Assembly: GCA_938034875.1 (NCBI GenBank)
Contig: CALHND010000004.1
Span: 1 to 64,000, forward strand
From: an uncultured Clostridia bacterium
Lineage (GTDB): Bacteria > Bacillota > Clostridia > Oscillospirales > Acutalibacteraceae
DNA: 64,000 bases
Direction of reading: 5' to 3'
Shown here: piece after piece, positions 41,900 to 52,300 of the stretch
Layout of the letters: the number at the start of each line of letters is the position of its first letter
Position numbering within the stretch: position 1 is the stretch's first letter
Notes under the pieces: generated by a model
Database searches by the model: none
The model's input: only the letters and a program-made list of their open reading frames with translations
What the model was told of the DNA's origin: nothing
Position numbers and translations under genes: made by a program

Positions 41900-42505
41900 A
41901 TGATAACTGCAATTTATACGCGCTCAAATAAGAGGATTAACAACAATAATCCGTTATTACCATTTATTATAGTGATGATGATTTCATACGCATTCGGTTG
42001 TTTATGTATACGAATGAGTTGGCTGACAAACAGTATTTCTTTTGTTTTCAACGAATTGTGTACTATATCTCAGCAATACGGTTACTTTGCAACATTATTT
42101 GCTCTGTGTTTACCTAAACTGATTTTAATACTTATTGTTGCTTTTACCGGATACTTTTGCTTCGGCAAAGTTGTTATTTTTGCTATTTCAGCAGCTTTAT
42201 CAGTTTTTTATGGCGGCTTTAGCGGCTATTTATATTACGAATATAGCTTAAAGGGTGTTCTTATTTTCGCATTATCATTTTTGTTATTTTTCTTTGTTAG
42301 CTGTATTATTTATGTTCACCGGCTTAACGATGCCTCAAAATATGCATCTATATTTTTTCGGTCGGCATTTAGTAAAGAATTTAATAACATTAATATTGAT
42401 AATAAACAGTATTTACTTAAGTTTTTGTTTAGCGCTCTTGGATTATTATTGTTAACATTTTTACAGGCATTGATTTTTAAAATTAATATTTATATAGCAA
42501 CATAG
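41900..42505 (+). CDS. SpoIIM-like membrane protein
   Basis: 201 residues from the ATG at 41900 (GGGG upstream); a TTG six codons earlier lacks an SD. Five to six membrane helices with 'YGGFSGYLYYEYSLKGVL'. Size, helices and its place directly before xerD match stage II sporulation protein M, which lies near xerD in Bacillus as well. In sporulation SpoIIM works with SpoIID/SpoIIP in septal wall removal. Sequence support alone is modest. Confidence 0.6.
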   Translation: MITAIYTRSNKRINNNNPLLPFIIVMMISYAFGCLCIRMSWLTNSISFVFNELCTISQQYGYFATLFALCLPKLILILIVAFTGYFCFGKVVIFAISAALSVFYGGFSGYLYYEYSLKGVLIFALSFLLFFFVSCIIYVHRLNDASKYASIFFRSAFSKEFNNINIDNKQYLLKFLFSALGLLLLTFLQALIFKINIYIAT

Positions 42506-42516
42506 AGGTAGATAAA

Positions 42517-43407
42517 ATGAAGGACTATAAACAACAATTTCATGAGTATTTGGTTCAGGATAAGAAAGTGTCACCAAACACACTTGAATCCTACATCAGA
42601 GACTTTAATCAGTTTTGCGAATATATAGCAAATACTGATATTGATGATATTGCAAATGTAAATTGTGACGACATAAAGGATTATGTTAAATTTCTTGAAA
42701 AGAAAGGCAAAAGTCACGCTACCATTATCAGAGTTGTTGCTACAATTCGTTGCTATTATCAGTTTCTCGTAATTAAAGATATTGCAGTAGGAAATCCTGC
42801 AAGTGGTATCAAGTTTGAAAAAACTGATAAAAAATTGCCTGAAATACTTTCCAATAAGGAAATAGACCTGCTACTCTCGCAAGCTGATTCGAGAGATGCT
42901 AAGGGCTGCAGAGATAAAGCTATGTTAGAGCTTTTATATGCTACCGGCATACGTGTTTCTGAGTTAATCAATCTTGACATAAAGGATATAATTTTTGATG
43001 TGGGCATATTACACTGCCGCAACGGAAAGAATGAGCGTATTATCCCGGTCTATCCAACCGCAATGGTTGCTGTTCACGAGTACATAAAGCGTGTCCGCGC
43101 TATTACAGTTTTCGATAATAACGAAACCTCACTTTTTGTCAATATGAATGGTCAGCGTCTTACTCGTCAGGGCTTTTGGAAAATAATTAAACAATATGCG
43201 GCCCAAGCCGGAATAAACAAGGATATAACGCCTCACACTTTAAGACACTCATTTGCTGCACATTTGCTTGAAAATGGGGCACAACTAAAGGATATACAGG
43301 AAATGCTCGGCCATTCCGACATTTCTTCGACGCAAGTATATGCGCATATTATGAAAAATAAATTTTCATCGGTTTATAATAAGTTCCATCCGAGAGCTCA
43401 GAAATAG
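42517..43407 (+). CDS. xerD: Tyrosine recombinase XerD
   Basis: 296 residues, standard XerC/D length. N-terminal SAM-like core-binding domain (1-100) and catalytic domain with all residues: Arg in 'YATGIRVSELINL', Lys in 'NGKNERIIPVY', 'HTLRHSFAAHLLENG' (H-x-x-R), His in 'LGHSDISSTQVY' and the Tyr nucleophile in the same motif. Expected to resolve chromosome dimers. It is AT-rich like the chromosome and follows the SpoIIM-like gene by 11 bp, so I take it as the host gene rather than the missing ICE integrase. Confidence 0.92.
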   Translation: MKDYKQQFHEYLVQDKKVSPNTLESYIRDFNQFCEYIANTDIDDIANVNCDDIKDYVKFLEKKGKSHATIIRVVATIRCYYQFLVIKDIAVGNPASGIKFEKTDKKLPEILSNKEIDLLLSQADSRDAKGCRDKAMLELLYATGIRVSELINLDIKDIIFDVGILHCRNGKNERIIPVYPTAMVAVHEYIKRVRAITVFDNNETSLFVNMNGQRLTRQGFWKIIKQYAAQAGINKDITPHTLRHSFAAHLLENGAQLKDIQEMLGHSDISSTQVYAHIMKNKFSSVYNKFHPRAQK

Positions 43408-43443
43408 AATTAAGGTGAAAATACAGGATTAAGGTGAATTTAA

Positions 43444-44853
43444 TTGTCATTTCTCAAGAAATTTTTAGACCCAAGTAAAGAAGGACCCGGCGTAAGTAAA
43501 GAGCACAAGGAATCGGGGATAGGACGATTTTTCAGAATACTTAAATCTAAGTTTTGGAAAATATGTTCTTTAAACTTGATTTTTATAGCTTGTTTAATTC
43601 CTCTTATTGTAATGTCAGTTGTAATTTTCAATATTACTCCTTTATCTGATAAATCAGTTATAGAAGAATATTTATATAGTAATAATGTTTCTCCGCAATT
43701 TAGTGGTATTGTTGAAAAGTACATTGAATCATATAAACCAAATGAAAAAGTAATGGTTCAAATTAATGCATCATTGGCTAATATTATTGATACTGTTAAC
43801 AAAGTAAACCCAGAATTGATAACTGACGGAACTGTTGGTTTTGATAATAGTAAATTTAATAAAGAAACATCAAATAAGTTAGTTTTGCAAATCGAGGAAC
43901 TTTTAAATACAATTGAAAAAGACCGATTTAAGCTTGAATTCAGCAGCACTGATAACATATGGTCAGTGGTTGACACTAAAAGCAATGATTATATTCTTAC
44001 ATCTGTTTCTGTTACTGACGGCACTCTTTCTATAAATGATTATATTCCTAATAATTATACTGAATACTTTTATTGGGTACTCGTTTTGTTGCCGTTTGCC
44101 TTAATTGGTCCAGCAACTGCCGGCATTGTAAAAGTTTCAAGAGATTTTGTCAGAGAAGAACCGGTTTTTCTTTTTTCTGATTTTAAAGATGCAGCAAAAA
44201 AGAATTTCTGGCCATCGCTCGTAATATCTATTATTCAGTATTTTGCTGTTGCAATAATTATTAATGCTGTTTCTCTATATTACTCTTATTTAAACAGCGG
44301 TTGGATATATTTGATTGGTTTTGCAGGATCACTATTTTTAGCGTTTCTATTTATTGCAATGCATTTTTACATTATGCTTATGCAGGTTACGCTGAAGTTA
44401 AGCTTGAAAAACATTTACAAGAATGCATTTTTCTTTTCAATAATCTGTTTGATTAGAAATACATTGCTAATAGTAGGATTTGCAGTTTCGATTTTCCTTA
44501 TTTGGCTTCTTTTCTTTATAGGACAAGCATACACCTTAATATTAGGTTTCCTATTGCTCTTAATTTCAACATTCTTAATTGCATTTGCGTTTTTTGTAGT
44601 TATGTATGCAGTTTATCCTCCGGTAAAGCGAGTTATTATTGACCCGTACTATGAACAGCATAAAGAAGAAACAGCGCTGGGCATTAAAATGACGTCCGAA
44701 GAAAAAGAACCCATAAGTCACGATAATAATGAGTTCGAAAATAAAAATTCCAATAATAGCGATTCATCTGATGAAGAAAGCGATTATGTATATCATAACG
44801 GTCGAATGATTCATCGTTCAGCACTTGAAAGTGAAACATTATTTAAAGACTAA
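43444..44853 (+). CDS. YesL/DUF624-like polytopic membrane protein
   Basis: 469 residues from a TTG (43444) with AAGGTGA upstream. An N-terminal amphipathic part ends in a helix 'ICSLNLIFIACLIPLIVMSV', then a ~150-residue extracytoplasmic insert, then five to six helices ('WVLVLLPFALIGPATAGIVK' is the typical DUF624 phrase) and an acidic cytoplasmic tail. The large insert is unusual for YesL. Function unknown. Confidence 0.65.
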   Translation: MSFLKKFLDPSKEGPGVSKEHKESGIGRFFRILKSKFWKICSLNLIFIACLIPLIVMSVVIFNITPLSDKSVIEEYLYSNNVSPQFSGIVEKYIESYKPNEKVMVQINASLANIIDTVNKVNPELITDGTVGFDNSKFNKETSNKLVLQIEELLNTIEKDRFKLEFSSTDNIWSVVDTKSNDYILTSVSVTDGTLSINDYIPNNYTEYFYWVLVLLPFALIGPATAGIVKVSRDFVREEPVFLFSDFKDAAKKNFWPSLVISIIQYFAVAIIINAVSLYYSYLNSGWIYLIGFAGSLFLAFLFIAMHFYIMLMQVTLKLSLKNIYKNAFFFSIICLIRNTLLIVGFAVSIFLIWLLFFIGQAYTLILGFLLLLISTFLIAFAFFVVMYAVYPPVKRVIIDPYYEQHKEETALGIKMTSEEKEPISHDNNEFENKNSNNSDSSDEESDYVYHNGRMIHRSALESETLFKD

Positions 44854-44857
44854 TAAT

Positions 44858-44893
44858 AACAAAGGCACCGATTTTATAATCGGTGCCTTTGTT
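44858..44893. terminator. Bidirectional terminator
   Basis: Perfect 16-bp stem AACAAAGGCACCGATT/AATCGGTGCCTTTGTT with a 4-nt loop, between the converging YesL-like and ClC genes. The stem includes TTTGTT on both strands. Confidence 0.85.
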
Positions 44894-44907
44894 ATTGATA
44901 TATAAAT

Positions 44908-46164
44908 TTATTCTGCTGTTTTGTTTATGTACTCGGCGCTGAATTTTGAGTACATAATTTTTTGAGTTTTATATAGTCCGGTATATCCTGATAAAACGTA
45001 GCTTATTGCACAGGCAAGTGCAAAGTAAAGTATGCCGTTTGCTCCAAACAATTCTATGCTTAAAAACATCGATGCAATGGGGCAATTAACAGCACCGCAA
45101 AACAGAGCAACCAATCCTATAGCTGCACCAAATCCGGCATCAATGCCAAGTAATGAGCCAATTGTACAGCCGAATGTAGAACCAATGAAAAAGCATGGTA
45201 CAATTTCTCCGCCTTTAAATCCGCATCCAATTGTAATTGCTGTGAAAAGCAGTTTTACAGCAAATGCCCACGGTACTGCATTGCCTGATATTGCTTTTGA
45301 AATAACGTCCATTCCGGCGCCGTTGTATTCATGTGAGGAAAATATCAGCGATAATAGTAAAATTGCAGTACCGCCTAAAATAATGCGCAAATAAGCGTTT
45401 TTAATTAGCTTTTTTAATAATTTCTTTGTGTGCGTCATCACTTGGCAAAAAACAACACTTAAAGCGGCACATAATACCGATAACAAAGCGATTTTTATAA
45501 TTGTTAACAACTGCAAATCAGGAATATTTGTTAAATTGAATTTGACAGCCTTAACACCCAGAAGTTGTGCGCAAGAATAGGCAACCAGTGATGATATAAG
45601 GCAGGGGATAAGACCCGAATAATAAATTGTGCCTACGCTTATTACTTCGAGAGTAAATAACGTTGCAGTAAGAGGAGTACCGAATAACGCAGCAAACACA
45701 CCGCTCATTCCGCTTAAAATTATCAAAGGTATATCTTTACGGTTTGCTTTAAATAGTCTGCCAACGTTGTATGCAATTGAGCCGCCAAGTTGTAAAGCAG
45801 CTCCTTCACGTCCTGCTGAACCACCGAACAGGTGGGTTATAAACGTGCCGAAATATATTAGTGGTGCAAGCAAAATCGGAATCTTTTCGGTCGTGCGAAC
45901 AGCATTAACTACATAATCAGTACCAATGTTATACTTTGATTTTAATAGCTTGTACATTAATACAATCAAAACTCCGGATAACGGAAGAAAGTAAATTAAA
46001 AAAGCATGGTTTTCTCTAACTACTGTTGCATATTCTACAGCGTAATCAAACGCTGTTCCGACTAATCCACATATTATGCCAATGGTTGTTGAAACAGTTG
46101 TCCATTTAACGAGAGAGAATATGTATTTATTTTGTTTCTTAATTTCTATAAAGAGCCTTTTCAA
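44908..46164 (-). CDS. ClC-type chloride channel/transporter
   Basis: 418 residues from a TTG at 46164, which follows AAGGTG by 6 nt; upstream ATGs in the open frame sit inside a palindrome and lack an SD. Signature motifs: 'GGSAGREGAALQLGG' (GxxGREGP-like), 'GVFAALFGTPLTATLFTLE' and 'IGLVALFCGAVNCPIASMFL'. Some ten helices. Moves chloride or fluoride; the residue set for fluoride specificity was not assigned. Confidence 0.9.
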   Translation of the reverse strand: MKRLFIEIKKQNKYIFSLVKWTTVSTTIGIICGLVGTAFDYAVEYATVVRENHAFLIYFLPLSGVLIVLMYKLLKSKYNIGTDYVVNAVRTTEKIPILLAPLIYFGTFITHLFGGSAGREGAALQLGGSIAYNVGRLFKANRKDIPLIILSGMSGVFAALFGTPLTATLFTLEVISVGTIYYSGLIPCLISSLVAYSCAQLLGVKAVKFNLTNIPDLQLLTIIKIALLSVLCAALSVVFCQVMTHTKKLLKKLIKNAYLRIILGGTAILLLSLIFSSHEYNGAGMDVISKAISGNAVPWAFAVKLLFTAITIGCGFKGGEIVPCFFIGSTFGCTIGSLLGIDAGFGAAIGLVALFCGAVNCPIASMFLSIELFGANGILYFALACAISYVLSGYTGLYKTQKIMYSKFSAEYINKTAE

Positions 46165-46186
46165 AATATACACCTTACTACATATA

Positions 46187-46220
46187 TAATGCTTCATTCC
46201 AAATTTGGAATGAAGCATTA
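46187..46220. terminator. Long palindrome between cohesin-like and ClC genes
   Basis: Perfect 14-bp stem TAATGCTTCATTCC/GGAATGAAGCATTA with a 6-nt loop AAATTT. It immediately follows the stop of the cohesin-like gene in the minus direction. No T-run follows, so termination is only likely, and it may equally be an operator for the ClC gene. Confidence 0.55.
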
Positions 46221-46227
46221 AAAATTA

Positions 46228-47187
46228 TTATTTTTTCCTATTTTTTATAATGATTATTGCAACAGCTCCAGCAATAACTATAAATAAACCTATTCCGATA
46301 AATATTAAAGGCTTAAAGTTTTTATCGCTACTGCCAATTGTGGGCTTTACTGTTTCGGGGTCAATACCTGCTTCGGAAAATGTGCTTGAAAGTATATTGT
46401 TTACACTTTCGGTCAATTGACTTTCAGTTAAATCTCCAATTTCAAAGGTTTGTTCTTCGCCACTGGCCACATCACTTTGTGTAAAATCTGGATTTAAATA
46501 TTTGTCATCTACAGTAGTGAAATCATCAGGTGCGTTTGTATTAGGTGCTTTGCTGCTTGAGCCTATTGAATTAGTTTGTGAATTACTTTGAGTATTGCTG
46601 CTTGCAGGCTTATTTGATGAAGTTACCTGTGATTCAGTTTCACCACCAACAATTTCAACCGATACAGAAGGTTTATTATATGTAAGCGTAATGTTTTCGG
46701 GAGGTGTTTTATCGTAATTTGTGGTGACTATAGTATCAAAGTCAAGAGAAAGCTTAATCGTTCCAGATGCATTATTTACAACAGCAAAAACGTATGTAAC
46801 AAAAGTATCACTTGTGTTAACACCTGGTTTTTTATTCAGGTTTGCGTATGTGTAAAGTGTACGTACTTCACCAGTTAATGAACGATTTGATGACATAATA
46901 GAGCTATTAAATGTGCTGTGAATTACTTTGACACATCGAACCTTGTTATGGTCATATTTCAGCATGCTTGTAAACGCTGATAAGCCATATTTATAATCTG
47001 ATGCATTAGTAAAACTATAACTTACGCTAAATGTATCTCCGGGTTCTGCTTTTAGTGCGCTTGAAATTAGTTTGACATCAATGCTATTAACAGCAGAAGC
47101 TGTAATTGTAGTCATTGATAATGTAAGCAATGTAACAATACATAAACAATATGCAATAAGTTTTTTAGTTAGTTTCAATGCTGTCAC
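46228..47187 (-). CDS. Cohesin-like exported, membrane-anchored protein
   Basis: 319 residues. Signal peptide ending 'TASA', a ~150-residue beta-sandwich ('VKLISSALKAEPGDTFSVSYSF', shown in part; 'TFVTYVFAVVNNASGTIKLSL') resembling cohesin-type domains, a Ser/Thr/Asn-rich linker, and a C-terminal helix 'PLIFIGIGLFIVIAGAVAII' followed by Lys/Arg. No LPXTG motif, so the anchor is the helix. Could scaffold dockerin proteins on the surface, as in ruminococci; the cohesin call is tentative. Confidence 0.6.
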   Translation of the reverse strand: MTALKLTKKLIAYCLCIVTLLTLSMTTITASAVNSIDVKLISSALKAEPGDTFSVSYSFTNASDYKYGLSAFTSMLKYDHNKVRCVKVIHSTFNSSIMSSNRSLTGEVRTLYTYANLNKKPGVNTSDTFVTYVFAVVNNASGTIKLSLDFDTIVTTNYDKTPPENITLTYNKPSVSVEIVGGETESQVTSSNKPASSNTQSNSQTNSIGSSSKAPNTNAPDDFTTVDDKYLNPDFTQSDVASGEEQTFEIGDLTESQLTESVNNILSSTFSEAGIDPETVKPTIGSSDKNFKPLIFIGIGLFIVIAGAVAIIIIKNRKK

Positions 47188-47306
47188 CTCTAATTATTTT
47201 TATACATTATATAATAACAGCAATAGCATAAATTTTCAAGTAAATTTTTCTTGACAAATTTCAATAGTTTGCTATAATAACACATGTCGCAAGTAAGCGA
47301 TTTAAT

Positions 47307-47355
47307 GTGGGGTAAAGTTCATCTGGGAGCACAATGTGCTCAGTGCAGCACCCCA
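47307..47355 (+). pseudogene. Degenerate tRNA-Ala-like sequence
   Basis: GGGGTAAAGTTCATCTGGGAG at 47309 onward closely follows the first part of the intact tRNA-Ala 90 bp downstream (GGGGTATAGCTCAGCTGGGAG), differing at three to four places. It then forms GAGCAC-aat-GTGCTC and closes with CACCCC. It lacks an anticodon arm and T-arm of normal size, so it is a truncated copy or a tRNA-like RNA. Confidence 0.5.
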
Positions 47356-47374
47356 AAATACAATTTCATAAATA

Positions 47375-47502
<128 letters not shown>

Positions 47503-48106
47503 TACCCACTTTTTTGAGCAGTCGTTATAATACATTTTTTACTTGGCAAAACGGCAGACGTTTGCTTATCTTATTTTTCGTGGCAAAGCCACTACCTATA
47601 CATACAATTGCTATGGATAGGGTACCTTTAATCAATTGACGGAGTCACCACCGAATTAATCGATGTCAGCGGCATTTTAACGAACAAAAGACCGGAAACA
47701 ACGTTTTATTGCGGATTTACGACAATAACGACCTTTTGTAAACAAAAGTATGTTCACAGTATCATCTGAAGTGATTTTATGAATAGTGAAATATTCTTAT
47801 GCCTATAACATGCAGTATGATGTAGAAGCAATAGTGTTTATTTTGACAAGTTTCTGCACGTAATTTAATCATTTTGCAACTTAAATAAGCTGCAGAAATT
47901 CACCTCTAAATATGCGAAAGCGGTTGGAAGGATTTGAACATCCTTTTAACCGCTATTTTAATATAAATATTTCACAACGCCGTGTTTAACCTTTGTTGTC
48001 GTTTTTGCACAGTGTATGAGTACAAGCATATATAAATAGTTTGCACTAAAGAGCACAGTAATGCATATTATTACGTAAATTTGAATAAGTATAAATAGCA
48101 TGATTA
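47503..48106. other. Intergenic stretch without a recognised gene
   Basis: About 600 bp between tRNA-Ala and the pilus operon. Open frames are short and lack SDs. The only clear structure is a hairpin at 47919-47954, AGCGGTT...AACCGCT with an inner AAGGAT/ATCCTT pair, followed by ATTTTAAT. An untranslated RNA ending there is possible but not supported further. Confidence 0.5.
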
Positions 48107-48128
48107 AGGTCGCTAAAAAAGTGACCTT
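48106..48128 (+). terminator. Hairpin terminator before the pilus promoter
   Basis: AAGGTCGC/GTGACCTT (one G-U pair) with a 7-nt A-rich loop, followed by TTTTCTTG. It insulates the pilus promoter from upstream transcription. Confidence 0.6.
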
Positions 48129-48166
48129 TTTTCTTGTTTCGACATAATATTGTGAACAGGAGGAAA

Positions 48167-48221
48167 ATTTTGTAATTTTTTATTACAAAATCATTGACTA
48201 AATTATTTTAGGTGGTATACT
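48167..48221 (+). promoter_or_regulatory. Pilus operon promoter with upstream palindrome
   Basis: TTGACT (48194-48199), 16-bp spacer, TATACT (48216-48221), a good sigma-A type promoter 98 bp before the first gene. Directly upstream, ATTTTGTAAT (48167-48176) and ATTACAAAAT (48182-48191) form a perfect 10-bp palindrome with a 5-bp centre that abuts the -35 box and is a candidate operator. Confidence 0.65.
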
Positions 48222-48318
48222 GTAAGAAATTTTTTATACAAATTGCTTAAATTGACCGAATATATATGTACATATTGATTAAAAATTTTAAAAAGTATGA
48301 TTTTTGGAGGAAACCGCA

Positions 48319-48642
48319 ATGACAGAAAAGGACTTGAAAAAGTTAAAACGGTATCAATTGCTGGAGTTATTAGTAATGCAAACTGCTCGTGCGGATACGC
48401 TGCAGAATCAGCTGGATGAGGCCGAGCAAAAATTGGCCTCGAGAGAAATAAATATGAATGATGTCGGTTCCATTGCAGAGGCATCTATGCAAGTAGGCGA
48501 GTTGATGAAGGCTGCGCAAAACACAGTAGATATTTTTATTGAAGCTTCGCGCAAAAGAATTGCTGAAACAGAAGCCGAAGCTGCCCAAAAAACAGAACAA
48601 ATTATTGCAAAAGCAATGCAAGAATTAAAGCAGATTATATAG
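48319..48642 (+). CDS. Small coiled-coil protein heading the pilus operon
   Basis: 107 residues; ATG at 48319 with SD GGAGG 7 bp upstream. Almost wholly helical with heptad-like patterns ('LLVMQTARADTLQNQLDEAEQKL', cited in part; 'RKRIAETEAEAAQKTEQI'). No signal peptide or membrane helix. A related protein often precedes signal peptidase and pilin genes in Clostridia, so a cytoplasmic role in pilus production is likely; no activity known. Confidence 0.7.
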   Translation: MTEKDLKKLKRYQLLELLVMQTARADTLQNQLDEAEQKLASREINMNDVGSIAEASMQVGELMKAAQNTVDIFIEASRKRIAETEAEAAQKTEQIIAKAMQELKQII

Positions 48643-48692
48643 GAAGCTAAGATGATTGCCTTTTGAAATTTTGTAAATGGATTGATTAATAT

Positions 48693-49262
48693 ATGAGCCT
48701 AAAAAGTCTGGACATTGCAGTTCCTGAGTTGGAACTGCTAGAAAAAGAGCTAAAACGAGAACAGTATAAGCGCCGTTTTCGTCGTATTCTAATAAGCACT
48801 TGCAATTCTTTAATCGTTGTGGCGGCGATTGCTGCGCTGATCGCTACTATGCTTATGCCGGTGTTGCAGATTGCAGGCACCAGTATGGAGCCAACCTTAA
48901 ATGATGGCGATATTGTTGTTCTGACAAAAACGGGAAATGTTCAAAGCGGAGATCTTTGTGCTTTCTACATTTCTAATAAAGTTCTGATCAAACGGGTGAT
49001 TGGCGTACCAGGTGATTACATATGGATCAACAAAGAAGGCACTGTATATGTAAACGATGTGGAACTAGAAGAACCATATATAACGGAAAAGGCGCTGGGC
49101 GAATGCGATATAGAGTTTCCATATCAAGTTGCGGAAAACCAATATTTTATGATGGGGGACCAACGGCAAACTTCCATTGATAGCCGTAGTACCGCCATTG
49201 GATGTATTGCAGAGGATCAAATCTTAGGAAAAATATTATTCAAACTTTGGCCATTATCTTAA
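48693..49262 (+). CDS. lepB: Signal peptidase I
   Basis: 189 residues. One membrane helix (~32-55), the Ser nucleophile in 'IAGTSMEPTLNDGDIV', the general-base Lys in 'NKVLIKRVIGVPGDYIWI' and 'FMMGDQRQTSIDSRSTAIG' as box D/E (normally D-N-R..SxDSR). Pilus loci often carry a dedicated signal peptidase for pilin processing; this one sits between the coiled-coil gene and the tip adhesin. Confidence 0.93.
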   Translation: MSLKSLDIAVPELELLEKELKREQYKRRFRRILISTCNSLIVVAAIAALIATMLMPVLQIAGTSMEPTLNDGDIVVLTKTGNVQSGDLCAFYISNKVLIKRVIGVPGDYIWINKEGTVYVNDVELEEPYITEKALGECDIEFPYQVAENQYFMMGDQRQTSIDSRSTAIGCIAEDQILGKILFKLWPLS

Positions 49263-49326
49263 TTTACCTGGATAAATTGATTTATTATTGCCTTTCCAAA
49301 AAAGGCAGAGAAAGGGGGGAAGGATC

Positions 49327-52300
49327 TTGAAGAAAATAGAAAACTATGTTGCTAAATTTAATATCGGAAACCGATTTCGTCATGTTCTTTATCAAGTGCT
49401 GGCTATCCTTTCTCTGATTGTAATACTTTGTGTTTTTTGGGGATTGAAGTTAACCGGTATCACCATGGCCGGAGAAGCCTTTTGCGGTATACAGGATCAT
49501 ATCCATGTAGCGTCTTGTTATAGTGACATTTCTGCCGATTTGGAAACAAACGCGGATTGGGACCAGGCCTTTGCCGATATGGTTCGGGGACCCACTACAA
49601 AAGAAAATGTTGTTTTGGTGGCACAATCGCAGATTGGATATACAGAAAGTACGCAAAATTTCGAAGTTGATGCCAACGGCATTCGTAGAGGCATCACTCG
49701 CTACGGTCAGTGGTACGGCAATCCCTACGGCGATTGGTCAACTATGTTTGCTTCTTTCTGTCTAAACTATGCAGGCGCAATGGATGCACCAATGAACTCC
49801 GGCGCGGAAGCTATGCGTCTGGAATGGGAAGCTGCTGATCTATACAACAATGTTTCCCAAAGCTTGCCGGAAATCGGCAACTTGATATTCATACGCAAGG
49901 ATGCAGATGCTACAGTTGCTGATTCCGTGGCCATCATTACAGGTGTTGATGAAACTACAATTACCGCTATTGCGGGTGATTGGGAAAACACCGTAGCTGA
50001 AATTCAGTTACAACCGAACGATCCCGTCATTTTGGGGTATGGTCTCACACCTGAAGCACCCATTATGATGTTGGCTGCCGAACCTCGAGCAACCAATTAC
50101 ACCGTCTGGCTGGACGGCACAGACGGCGGTTTGGGTCATCTTACCGGCTCTCCCAACACAGCCTATACTGTTAAAGATGGCAGCATTCTTAAACTGCCCA
50201 CAGAATGGACTTCACCCAGTAAGTATAGTTACAAGCTCCGTGGTTGGTACGATGTGACTAACAGTCGTTACTATCTCCCCGGTGGAGAGATGAAGGTAAC
50301 CGGCAACGCAGTACTATACGCTGACTGGGTAGCAAGCACCTATGACATAGGTGAATTCAATGCCGAGGTGGCTGACACCGTCAGCACGAGCTCATTTGTC
50401 ACAACATATATGTTTGACTATAATTACCTTTTCAACATCCAATCTTCAAACGCGCAGGTAAGTGTCTCTTCCAGCAGTCACTCGGAAACTTGGTCAATGG
50501 TTACCTCGGGAAAAGTGAACTACAATGGGCAACAAACCGCCGACTTTGTATTTACCGACAATGACGGCCAAGGCAGATTAAATATTCCTAGCAACCGCAA
50601 CAATCGAAATCGCTATCAAGATGCTACTACGGTTACCTCCGGAATTTATTCCGCAGCGCTGGGTGAGGTGCTGTTCTCGCCGAATAATGCCTTTAACCCT
50701 GACAACGGATCTGGAATATTGGGTAAAACATACCTTGGAACCGGAGATCACCTGTTACAGATCATGGATGACCCAACAGACGAAAATTACGGCTATTACT
50801 ACTACGACTCCAAGAAAAATGCAGCTTCTTATAATCAGAGCAATGGACGTTTCTATGTGTATGACTATTTGGCTGCAACTTCGGACTCCATTGGCGGCGC
50901 TTACTCCGACTTCCTTCCTTTAAACTCTCCCTATGCTAATAACAACGGAAAAACAATAGGCAGATATACCTATGCAGGTGTGGACGGAGAATACCAAGGG
51001 GTTTCCCACTATCGCTATGACTCTAAATATAATTCCGGAAATAACAACTCTGCCAACAATGTCAATACCGATTACGCATACGGTATGCGGATGGATGTCA
51101 AATGCTATCTTCCCAACACCCCGGGAAGCGGCGGCAACAAGGATATGCACGGCAATAACATGCAGTTCAAATTCAGTGGCGATGATGACCTGTGGGTTCT
51201 GATAGATGGCGTAGTTGTTTTAGACATTGGTGGTATTCACCAGATCGTTGACGGCAGCATTGACTTTTCCACCGGTCAGGTTACCGTAAACGGAACAAAG
51301 CAATCAAGCCTGACAGATCGGGGAATCGGCGCTGGTGACCACACCATGACCGTGCTTTATCTGGAACGCGGCGCATCTATGTCCAACTGTGCCATTTACT
51401 TTAATGTGGCTCCTCGATTTGGGCTGCAGATTCATAAAGAAGATATTTTAACTCAGCAACTTCTGGACGGCACCCAATTTACGGTTTACAAAGATTTTGA
51501 ATGCACCCAGCCTGCTAAACTTTGGGAAAGTGAAAATGCGTACAATCAGGATATGGCAGACGGCGTAGCAGATAATTTTCAAAGTACCTTTACAGTAGAA
51601 AACGGCGTTGCTAAGCTATGGGGTGTCGGCTCCGGTAATACCTACTACATAAAAGAGACCGGTCCGCCGAACAAAAAAGGCTACGGTGTGCCTAATGGCG
51701 TAATTCGTATAAAAATCAAAAGAGAAGGTCAAGCAACTTATCTTGTAGATGTAATTGCTGACGCACAGGGAAATGAGCCATCCAACGGGTTCACTGTTCA
51801 CGGTGTTGATATAAACGAAGAGACTCAGACTGTCAATATAGTTGTAACAAATGCACCCGAGACTGTGGTAGAAACAACTACCGTGCAGGTTATTAAAAAA
51901 TGGCAAAATTCCGCTGACCACAGTAGCGACTATATTAAGGCGTATCTGACGGTAACCGACCCGGACGGCACAGTGCGGCGAATCCGAGAAGTCACTCTTA
52001 GCGATGAAAATGACTGGATGTACATATGGACCAATTTGCCAAAATACGATTACAATACTTTAACAGAAGTGCAGTACGGTATCGAAGAATCCTATGAATC
52101 CGGTTATTATTCCTCTGTTCGCCAGATAACCCATATCGAGATTTCTAAAACTCAATGGGCAGAGGCGCTATCCTTCCAAAATGGAGCAACCTATATTCTA
52201 AAAACAACGAACGGATATCTATCAACCCTTGACGACAAAGCTGATACCGGCTATAAATGGGTGGATGAACTGACGGCAAAGTCTTCTCCCAATGCGCTAT

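Noticed and set aside
42517..43407. XerD-like gene as the missing ICE integrase.
   Set aside because: It lies beyond the tRNA in AT-rich chromosome, has standard XerD length and motifs, and follows a SpoIIM-like gene as in the chromosomal arrangement.
47503..48106. Riboswitch or known small RNA in the gap before the pilus operon.
   Set aside because: I could not match the sequence to any riboswitch core, 6S, SRP or tmRNA pattern by eye; only one hairpin is evident.
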